DNA from: Photobacterium jeanii
Lineage (GTDB): Bacteria; Pseudomonadota; Gammaproteobacteria; Enterobacterales; Vibrionaceae
Direction of reading: 5' to 3'
Assembly: GCF_001650345.1 (NCBI RefSeq)
Contig: NZ_LVHF01000012.1
Span: forward strand, 248,001 to 312,000
Length of the DNA: 64,000 nucleotides
Shown in pieces: positions 36,906 through 42,710 of the stretch. The notes under the pieces were generated by a model. That model searched no databases. It was not told the origin of the DNA and saw only the letters and a list, made by a program, of their open reading frames with translations. The translations under genes were made by a program, and so were the position numbers. Every line of letters begins with the position of its first letter. The stretch's first letter is position 1.

Positions 36906-37416
36906 AGGAAGTCCTTTTAGTTTACTAGCCAAAGCACACAGTGGTGCACGTTCCTATTGAGAGTAGTAATTAATACAAAAACAGGTGCATATAAAAAGAA
37001 AACTATAAGGGTCGTCACACAATATTATGTTTTCCCCCTTTAGGCCGATAACACGCAAAAAGGAGGGACCATCGCTTCTCCTTTTAAAAACCAACACATT
37101 ACAACTCAGACGTCGCCATGCGAGTCAATAATGGCAGTGTCAACTACGAGTACTTCAATGGCGATAACCCAATCTCACACTGCCGCAACAAACACTTCCA
37201 TAGCCTACTGTAAAGGAGCCTGTAGTGGACTAACAAATGTCACCAAATAGTTAGAGTTTTAGCGTAAGAAAAGGCAATCCAAATTGCGATGTTCAATATC
37301 GGCTTCATTTCTGAACTAGCTCATTTAGGGGCAAAAGTGAGTTAGACTAATCTAGATAATTGTTAGTTTGATTTGAGGCGTTTTTATTTGAAATGGTTTG
37401 TAGTGGTACTACGAGT
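36906..37416. other. Gene-poor region upstream of the phospholipase gene
   Basis: About 510 bases with no convincing gene. It contains a hairpin AAAAGGAG/CTCCTTTT (37058-37065 with 37078-37085) followed by A residues. A 31-codon frame on the + strand at 37118-37213 encodes a polar, Asn/His-rich peptide that could be the tail of a decayed gene. The promoter of the phospholipase gene should lie in the part nearest 36905. Confidence 0.4.
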
Positions 37417-38004
37417 TTACGCGAATGCCTCTAAATGCTTTATCACTTTTTCTTCAGCTTGTTCTTCAAGTTTCAAAATCATGTAGCCTTCAGGATCAAA
37501 ATGCACGATATCGTGAATGCTAATGATATTGGCGAGCGAATTGAGTAAAGCCCAGCTAGATGGTGATGCTTTAAATTGGAAGTGAGTTAAACGCTCGCCA
37601 GTGTAGCTTAACGCACCGTTATGGTTTTGATTGCAAATAAGGGCATGGCTGTCGTTGGCGACATATATAACATCAGCACTAAGTTGTGAAACCATCAAAG
37701 GGAATGCTTCTGGGTGGCAATAGGCATTAACAACTTCAACTTCGCTTGCATTACGGGTTTGTAATTCAACGTCATTGCCACGAATTTGAATATCACCATA
37801 AAAGCCATGCTGATATAACTCCGCGATAAACTTTTCTAGTGCCACCGGATTCTTGAAGGAGATATACCACCAATGCGCACCATGTGAAGGCAAAAATTCG
37901 CGCTCACGGCTGCGAGATGCCATAAAGGTAGCAGCATGTGCTGATAAGCCGGGTATGTAGCTGATCGAAGTGATCGTCTTATCTATATGTTTAGTTGCAG
38001 GCAT
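37417..38004 (-). CDS. Conserved-looking protein of unknown function (195 aa)
   Basis: I do not recognise the family. The 195-residue soluble protein has mixed alpha/beta character, an early SYIPGLSAHAATFMASRSRERE stretch, an aromatic motif AHWWYISFKN near residue 43, and a Glu-rich C-terminal helix (LKLEEQAEEKVIKHLEAF). No signal peptide or membrane helix is seen. The ATG follows AAAGGAAT. It reads leftward and is separated from the upstream TetR gene by a terminator, so it is probably monocistronic. No function is proposed. Confidence 0.7.
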   Translation of the reverse strand: MPATKHIDKTITSISYIPGLSAHAATFMASRSREREFLPSHGAHWWYISFKNPVALEKFIAELYQHGFYGDIQIRGNDVELQTRNASEVEVVNAYCHPEAFPLMVSQLSADVIYVANDSHALICNQNHNGALSYTGERLTHFQFKASPSSWALLNSLANIISIHDIVHFDPEGYMILKLEEQAEEKVIKHLEAFA

Positions 38005-38201
38005 ATTTAATTCCTTTTATAGCTGCAAAATTGAGAGGTCGTTGGTGCAACCTCATACCATATGTAGCTTATTTTGTTTATGGCTACCACAAAAAAACAG
38101 CATCAATATTATTATGTGAGTGAGGGATCACACGATAGCGTAATAAAACAAGGTTCGCTTTAACAACTTGTTTTATTTGATTTTATTGATGGCAAGATAT
38201 A

Positions 38202-38230
38202 AAAACCGTAGCAATATAAGCTACGGTTTT
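38202..38230 (-). terminator. Terminator downstream of the TetR-DUF2505 genes
   Basis: The stem AAAACCGTAGC / GCTACGGTTTT (38202-38212 with 38220-38230, loop of 7) gives a T-run on the - strand, 50 bases after the TetR stop codon. It ends the leftward DUF2505-tetR transcript. Confidence 0.85.
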
Positions 38231-38279
38231 GGATCTTCAGATAAGTGGACTTGTCATAATTTTGCTAAATACCGAAAAG

Positions 38280-38912
38280 TTACGGCACGAGCTCATTAAC
38301 AAGATCTTGATGGGTATAGAAAGGGGACTGCGCTTCTTCTGATAAATAAGGTTCAACCATAGATATTAGGCGCAAAACACCTGCTCGAATTAGGTCATCT
38401 TCGCTAGGTTTATCATCTAACAAGGTTTGATAATTTAACCAGTTAAGACTGACTAACAACAGGTTATCAGCAATCAGCGGTAAGTTCTTTTCTTCGGTAT
38501 CAAGCATACCAAGAGCGGCTAGGTGGCCAAGCATCTCGCTACTTAATGTACGTAATTTTAAGATCAGCGTTCTTATTTTACGTTTAATTTGTGGGCTTTG
38601 GCTGTTGAGGTTATCCAAATTTCTAAAGAGAAAACGGTAATGGGTAAACAGCGCCATTATGGTGTGCAAGAATGGCCAATAGTCATCAAAAACATTCACT
38701 TGCTCTTTGTATTCTTGATTAATACGCGTCAGTGAATTTTGAAGTTCTTCGACCAAAGTGGCGATGATCTCGTCTTTACCTCGAAAATGGTAGTAAAGGT
38801 TACCAGGGCTAATGCCCATTTCAGTCGCAATGATTAAGGTGCTAACGTGCGCAACACCTTTGCGGTTGAAAAGGTCGAGACTAACAGCAAGAATCCGATC
38901 ACGGGTTTTCAT
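38280..38912 (-). CDS. TetR-family transcriptional regulator
   Basis: This 210-residue protein has an N-terminal TetR helix-turn-helix at about residues 1-50 (DRILAVSLDLFNRKG, then TEMGISPGNLYYHFRGKDEI, the canonical recognition helix end). An all-helical ligand domain follows. It is cotranscribed with the DUF2505 gene 27 bases upstream. Members of this subgroup often repress lipid-related functions, and the DUF2505 partner would fit, but the ligand is not visible in sequence. Confidence 0.88.
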   Translation of the reverse strand: MKTRDRILAVSLDLFNRKGVAHVSTLIIATEMGISPGNLYYHFRGKDEIIATLVEELQNSLTRINQEYKEQVNVFDDYWPFLHTIMALFTHYRFLFRNLDNLNSQSPQIKRKIRTLILKLRTLSSEMLGHLAALGMLDTEEKNLPLIADNLLLVSLNWLNYQTLLDDKPSEDDLIRAGVLRLISMVEPYLSEEAQSPFYTHQDLVNELVP

Positions 38913-38939
38913 GGTTATTCCTTGTCTTGACGGTTTACA

Positions 38940-39455
38940 TTATTCAGCGAGCTCTGGCACGGCTTGTTGCAGAAATTCGTACTCGTTCTGCATCTGTAGT
39001 TTGATATCGTCGGTGATGAAGTTAACCAGCGTGCTACCAATCAGAGGCATGCTACTTTTCACATTAACTTTGACACGGTTGCTGGTCATTACCTTCCCAT
39101 CACCTTGCTTGGCAGGCTCTGTAAAACGCATCGTTCCCGTGATTTGAGCGGGTACACCGACAATCTCAATTGCCATCTTGCAAAGTAGGCTTTCATCTTC
39201 TTGCCAATGCCAAGTTTCATTTTGTTTGATGGTGTTGAAGCTACCGAGAATGCTTTTTAATACACCGGGAACATTAGCTGGCACATCACGTTCGGTTTTT
39301 ACTGCGAATCCATCGTCAGTTTCATCAATGGCAAGCACTTTAACGTTTTTAGCTGCAAGTTGTTGATATTTGTCAGTGATTAACTCTTCTTCACTAAAAA
39401 AACGAAGTAGGTTATCCAATTCGATTTGGTAATCATGAACGACAGAAATATCCAT
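38940..39455 (-). CDS. DUF2505 family protein, START/SRPBCC-like
   Basis: This 171-residue protein begins MDISVVHDYQIELDNLLRFFSEEELITDKYQQL. It has the START-like alternation of strands with a long C-terminal helix (LVNFITDDIKLQMQNEYEFLQQ), matching the DUF2505 family found with TetR regulators in vibrios. The fold would hold a hydrophobic ligand. No signal peptide is seen. The gene heads a leftward two-gene unit with tetR. The family call is by recall of the pattern and the function is unknown. Confidence 0.75.
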   Translation of the reverse strand: MDISVVHDYQIELDNLLRFFSEEELITDKYQQLAAKNVKVLAIDETDDGFAVKTERDVPANVPGVLKSILGSFNTIKQNETWHWQEDESLLCKMAIEIVGVPAQITGTMRFTEPAKQGDGKVMTSNRVKVNVKSSMPLIGSTLVNFITDDIKLQMQNEYEFLQQAVPELAE

Positions 39456-39715
39456 TTTTCTTCCTTTGTTAACTGGTCTGACAACTATGAGTCAGTGTGC
39501 AGCGAGTAGCATTAGAAAACAAAGTGAAAGTCTGAAAAATTAGCCCTTGATCAATATTCCCTTAGAGTATTTGCACTTTTGCAGAAATAGCTCACAGTTT
39601 GTTGAGAATTGTCAAAGTTGTTGATTGCGAGATTGGAAAATAAGGGAATAAGGAAAGGTGATTAAATGTGATATTGGTATCATATATGTTTGGGATTAAA
39701 TCATATAATCCACAC
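39456..39715. other. Intergenic region upstream of the DUF2505 gene
   Basis: The stretch holds the DUF2505-tetR promoter. A short inverted repeat CTGAC/GTCAG (39478-39482 with 39491-39495) lies 23 bases before the DUF2505 start and could be a TetR operator, though its arms are only 5 bp. At its right end a perfect TATAAT begins at 39704 and drives the structured RNA described next. No gene is present. Confidence 0.4.
39704..39709 (+). promoter_or_regulatory. Sigma-70 -10 box of the putative small RNA
   Basis: A perfect TATAAT lies 7 bases before the predicted first base of the structured RNA. The -35 region at 17-base spacing is poor (CATATA), so the promoter may need an activator or an extended contact. 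Confidence 0.5.
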
Positions 39716-39835
39716 GAGCAGTGTTGTTTTTGATGAAGGAGTCGTCAAACAACCGCCACCCATACTTTCTTTATGATGTGGTGTCATAGTCCGGAGAAAG
39801 TAATAAGCCACCCGCTAGGCACGGGTGGCTTTTTC
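39716..39835 (+). ncRNA. Putative structured small RNA or leader attenuator, about 120 nt
   Basis: Three helices follow one another. Hairpin 1 (39723-39753) has 12 pairs with a 2-base bulge and presents AGGAG in its loop. Hairpin 2 (39764-39801) pairs ACTTTCT with AGAAAGT and TATGA with TCATA. Hairpin 3 is a strong terminator. The sequence GCCACCC occurs twice, at 39755-39761 and 39807-39813; either copy can pair with GGGTGGC, so two structures compete. A perfect -10 box lies upstream. I do not recognise a named RNA. It could be a free small RNA, with a CsrA-type GGA loop, or an attenuator for the gene starting at 39945. Confidence 0.55.
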
Positions 39836-39836
39836 T
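39805..39836 (+). terminator. Strong intrinsic terminator of the putative small RNA
   Basis: AAGCCACCCG (39805-39814) pairs with CGGGTGGCTT (39822-39831) over a 7-base loop, followed by TTTTTC. The next gene starts about 110 bases later and must use another promoter or read-through. Confidence 0.9.
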
Positions 39837-39944
39837 TTGCCTCAAAAACATCAATTGCAACTGAGATTGATTTGTATTTATCTTTTCTTGCGGGATGGAA
39901 TTTGCTAATTTAGGCGGGTGTTATTGATTGAGTAGTCAAAGCCT

Positions 39945-40421
39945 GTGAACGCCAAAAAAGCTTTAAAGAACTTAAAGAAACAAGTGGTCAAAAAGCCGAC
40001 CAAAGCCGCCCGCCAGTTGATGAACATCGGCTTGGCAAAAGCGCAGCAAGTTGGAAACGATCCGCAGTTAGCGCAAGAAATGAAAGGGGTGTCACAGCAA
40101 GTGGTACACGATGTCGTTTCTGAATTAGCCGTGCCGTTAACACCGGTACTTTCTTGGTTTCAAGAGGGAAGTAGCTTTAGCTCATCGTTTGATTCTTATG
40201 CCTCTAGTGGCGAATCACAAGGAATAGGGCAGATTAAATCGGTTCGTCCGGTTGCTAATCAGAATTTGGCTGGTGGATCTTCGGGGCAAGGTGCGATGGG
40301 GCAGCAGGGAGCGGCGTTGGCTCGTTTACCTTTGAAAAGTCCGCCTTGTAAACGATGCCCAGCTATGTCGAATGGGTTGTGCAAGTGTGCGATGAAGAAA
40401 TTTAACTTATCAGCGGCTTAA
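39945..40421 (+). CDS. Small protein of unknown function with a C-terminal Cys motif
   Basis: This 158-residue protein has a very basic, helical N-terminus (MNAKKALKNLKKQVVKKPTKAARQ) that could touch nucleic acid or membrane, a Ser/Gly/Gln-rich middle (80-125), and a C-terminal C-K-R-C-P-x7-C-K-C motif (about 134-147), probably a zinc or iron site. The start is GTG at 39945 with only a weak ribosome site; an alternative is not obvious. It lies on the + strand between the structured RNA and the fez-like cluster. Membership in that cluster is possible but unproven. Confidence 0.65.
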   Translation: MNAKKALKNLKKQVVKKPTKAARQLMNIGLAKAQQVGNDPQLAQEMKGVSQQVVHDVVSELAVPLTPVLSWFQEGSSFSSSFDSYASSGESQGIGQIKSVRPVANQNLAGGSSGQGAMGQQGAALARLPLKSPPCKRCPAMSNGLCKCAMKKFNLSAA

Positions 40422-40427
40422 TGTTTT

Positions 40428-40447
40428 CAGTAACTTATTTGTTACTG
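40428..40447. terminator. Small hairpin between convergent genes
   Basis: CAGTAAC (40428-40434) pairs with GTTACTG (40441-40447) across a 6-base loop, just after the stop of the Cys-motif gene and before the end of the convergent HMA-like gene. It has only a short T-run upstream on the opposite strand, so it is a weak terminator at best. Confidence 0.4.
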
Positions 40448-40497
40448 TATGTATCACAAAATAATTAGCTTTGACGTTTAGAAAGGGGTTCGAGTGA

Positions 40498-40857
40498 TTA
40501 AATACTCATAATCACTCGGCTAACCGAAGGACCAACCAAACGTTTAAGGGCGATAACTGCCATGCCTTTCATGAAGGTTTTAGTGCCTTTGATTACTGCA
40601 TTTTCAATAAACGCTGATTTTTCAATGCCTTTAGTCCAGCCGTGGCTAGAGAGGGTTTCAAGTAAGGTTTCACAATCGAGTTCATTGTTATCAAAGCAAA
40701 TTGCCACCGAGCCTGCAAAGCGCTTGTGTTTGATTTGGGTGATAGCATCGATTTCTTCTAACTGTTCAATGAGTTCGGCAACGGCTTCAGGGTTCTGTTG
40801 AATATAGTCGGAGCGAATACGTAAACGTTGTTGCGTTTTGTGAATATAGGTGTTCAT
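40498..40857 (-). CDS. HMA-like protein divergent from the fez-like operon
   Basis: This protein is 119 residues from the ATG at 40857. Residues about 1-75 have an HMA-like beta-alpha-beta-beta-alpha-beta pattern without the CxxC metal site (RLRIRSDYIQQNPEAVAELIEQL, then GSVAICFDNNELDCETLLETLSSHGW). A C-terminal segment with some hydrophobic character (KGMAVIALKRLVGPSVSRVIM) follows. In-frame GTG and ATG codons farther upstream would lie across the Fur-like palindrome and are unlikely starts. It is transcribed away from the ATPase operon and shares its promoter region, so it probably belongs to the same iron-organelle system. Confidence 0.72.
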   Translation of the reverse strand: MNTYIHKTQQRLRIRSDYIQQNPEAVAELIEQLEEIDAITQIKHKRFAGSVAICFDNNELDCETLLETLSSHGWTKGIEKSAFIENAVIKGTKTFMKGMAVIALKRLVGPSVSRVIMSI

Positions 40858-40882
40858 AGCACTACCAATGCACTTGCAAGTT

Positions 40883-40901
40883 GTGATGATAATCATTTCT
40901 A
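40883..40901. promoter_or_regulatory. Fur-box-like palindrome in the fez-like divergent promoter
   Basis: The core ATGATAATCATT at 40886-40897 is a perfect 12-base match to the centre of the classical Fur box GATAATGATAATCATTATC; about 13 of 19 positions match overall. It lies between the divergent HMA-like gene (start 40857) and the rightward operon (start 41010), as expected for iron repression of both. Confidence 0.6.
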
Positions 40902-41009
40902 TTTGCAACCATATCACTGAGTTTGATTAAGCGCAAAAGAAAAGCGATAAACTTAGTGATTTTCCATAAATGGAAAGTAATTATTCGCTCAATAGATATA
41001 ATTGGAAAT

Positions 41010-41327
41010 ATGAAAAAACAGGTACTTACAGCACTAAAGCTGAGAAAGTTGGTGACGATTGCGCACCACATTCCGGGACGCATTCGCGTTAAGTATAAGC
41101 TGGGTGTGTTGGCACACCTGGCATCGTTCAATCAAGCGAGTGTCGAACAAGCACTTCAGGGTATTCCTGCTTTAAAGCAATACAAAATCAATAATGCCAC
41201 TAGCAGCATTTTGATCGAGTATGACCCAAGTGTTGTTCAGCCTCATTTGATTGAAGGTTTATTCTCTGAGTCGGAGCAAGAAGCAGAGCAAGCCTGCTAT
41301 GCCATTGCTGCCTGTTTAGAGTTATAA
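41010..41327 (+). CDS. Cys-less HMA-domain protein of the fez-like cluster
   Basis: This protein is 105 residues from the ATG at 41010, with GGA just upstream; in-frame starts farther upstream lack a ribosome site. The motif HHIPGRIRVKYKLG (about 23-36) opens an HMA-type fold and is followed by LKQYKINNATSSILIEYDPSVV. The usual metal-binding CxxC is replaced by the P-G-R-I-R turn, the same turn as in the ATPase of this cluster (HRFPGRIRFKV). This type is described with P1B-6 ATPases. It is the first gene of a five-gene rightward run. It probably acts with the ATPase in the ferrosome membrane; the letter name is uncertain. Confidence 0.8.
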   Translation: MKKQVLTALKLRKLVTIAHHIPGRIRVKYKLGVLAHLASFNQASVEQALQGIPALKQYKINNATSSILIEYDPSVVQPHLIEGLFSESEQEAEQACYAIAACLEL

Positions 41328-41339
41328 GTGGAGTAATTG

Positions 41340-42107
41340 ATGACTAAGAAAGAGACTGAAGGTCAAGAGTATTCACCTTACGGCCAATTCGGCGAAGCTC
41401 CAACCCCAGAACAGCAAGCTCAAGCTATGCATTACTACGGCTACCCGCCGCACATGATGCACCCGCACCAAATGGGTCATATGCCGCCACCCGCACATAT
41501 GCATCCGCATTATCAGGGTCACCCGCACATGCATCCTGGTGCGATGCCGCCACCTTCAATGGGTTATATGCATCCGCATATGCACCCACACATGGCGCAT
41601 CATATGGCTCACCCAGAGTATGCTCACATGCATCCGGGAATGCACCCAGGTATGGCACCTCAAGAAGAAATGCAATCTGAACCTAACCCTTTGTTTGAGC
41701 AGGCGCAAGCTATGCTAGAAGGCGCTCTAGGTGAAGAAGCAGGTATGTTTAAAGAATTATTAGGGACTGTAGGTATGAACGATAAAGAATTTTGGAAAGG
41801 CGCAATGGTTGGCGCTGCTGCGGCATTAGTACTAAGCAACGAAAATGTACGTAAAGGTCTAATGAACGTGATTTCTGGTGCTGGCAACATGTTAAAAACC
41901 GGTGGCGAGCAAGTAAAAGATACTGCAACGCAAACCGCTGCTGCAGTTCAGCAAAATGTTTCTGCGGGTAACGAAATCTTCCGTGATACCTACGCAGCTG
42001 GTAAAGAAGGTTTCCAACAATCTGTTGAGCGCCATAAACAAGAAAAAATGTCAGAAGAAGTAGAGCAACCACAACAATTTGATGGCGATGCGCCACAAGA
42101 GAAATAA
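41340..42107 (+). CDS. His/Met/Pro-rich protein of the fez-like cluster
   Basis: This protein is 255 residues from the ATG at 41340 (GGAG six bases before it). Residues about 25-108 are an extraordinary low-complexity tract of His, Met, Pro, Gly and Tyr built on M-H-P-H and M-P-P-P units, evident in the DNA as repeated atgcatccgca. It must bind metal, plausibly Fe or Cu. A helical and hydrophobic segment FWKGAMVGAAAALVLSNENVRKGL (about 152-175) follows, then a polar, amphipathic tail with a TQTAAAVQQNVSAG stretch. It fits a membrane-attached metal-gathering protein of the organelle. Confidence 0.78.
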   Translation: MTKKETEGQEYSPYGQFGEAPTPEQQAQAMHYYGYPPHMMHPHQMGHMPPPAHMHPHYQGHPHMHPGAMPPPSMGYMHPHMHPHMAHHMAHPEYAHMHPGMHPGMAPQEEMQSEPNPLFEQAQAMLEGALGEEAGMFKELLGTVGMNDKEFWKGAMVGAAAALVLSNENVRKGLMNVISGAGNMLKTGGEQVKDTATQTAAAVQQNVSAGNEIFRDTYAAGKEGFQQSVERHKQEKMSEEVEQPQQFDGDAPQEK

Positions 42108-42109
42108 CC

Positions 42110-42415
42110 ATGAGTAACGCGACTGATAAGTTAAGCCCAGCGAGTCGCGCCATGATTGCAGGTACCATTATTGGTGGTGCAGCATCGGCGGCTCGCCAAT
42201 GGAAGGGTTATCAGGAAGAAACCGTCGAGACTAACGAGATGGTTTCAAACGTGGTGAAAGACGCATTGAAAGCAGGCGTCGCAGGTGGTGCCGCGACCTA
42301 TGTCGCTGACAAAATGGCAGGGCGTCCCGCACTGTCCATGTTGACCGTATTAAGTACCGCAGCCGTTGGCATGTACTTAATGGATCAATACGCAGGAAAA
42401 AAGAATAATGAGTAA
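42110..42415 (+). CDS. Small glycine-zipper membrane protein of the fez-like cluster
   Basis: This is 101 residues. Two hydrophobic segments rich in Gly and Ala (AMIAGTIIGGAASAARQW at about 13-30 and ALKAGVAGGAATYVADKM at about 51-68) form glycine-zipper helices, followed by a third (LTVLSTAAVGMYLMD). Such helices pack tightly and bend membranes; comparable small proteins are part of known organelle-forming clusters. It starts two bases after the His-rich gene and overlaps the next by eight bases. Confidence 0.72.
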   Translation: MSNATDKLSPASRAMIAGTIIGGAASAARQWKGYQEETVETNEMVSNVVKDALKAGVAGGAATYVADKMAGRPALSMLTVLSTAAVGMYLMDQYAGKKNNE

Positions 42416-42710
42416 TAAACATCCTTATTATAACTACCCATATTACGGTGGTTACGCTGCTCAACAGCCTCAACAACAAGAAACGCCATACAAAAAGCAA
42501 AACTCGAAAACCCACTTTGTAATGGGTGTGGCTGCGGGTGCTGCTGTGGCTTACTTGCTATCAAACAAGAAGTTCCAACAAGGCGTTGCTGCGACAGGCG
42601 AGAAAGCATGGTCAGCAGTACGCGGTGAAGTGGAAGAATTAAAAGAACGTTTGGAAGATACCCAAGCGGAACTTGAATACTACCGTAACCTTCACAAAGG
42701 TGACGAATGA
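42408..42710 (+). CDS. Small membrane protein with Tyr-rich head and coiled-coil tail
   Basis: This is 100 residues: a Tyr/Gln/Pro-rich N-terminus (residues 1-32), one membrane helix FVMGVAAGAAVAYLLSNKKFQQG (about 37-58) that strongly resembles the hydrophobic part of the His-rich neighbour, and a charged coiled-coil tail (VEELKERLEDTQAELEYYRNL). The shared VGAAAA/VAAGAAVAYLLSN pattern suggests that the two proteins are paralogous in their membrane part. It overlaps both neighbouring genes (8 and 4 bases). Confidence 0.72.
   Translation: MSNKHPYYNYPYYGGYAAQQPQQQETPYKKQNSKTHFVMGVAAGAAVAYLLSNKKFQQGVAATGEKAWSAVRGEVEELKERLEDTQAELEYYRNLHKGDE

Noticed and set aside
41425-42168. Long leftward reading frames opposite the His-rich gene
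   Set aside because: They are the mirror of the low-complexity His/Met codons, lack ribosome sites and overlap a well-supported coupled operon.
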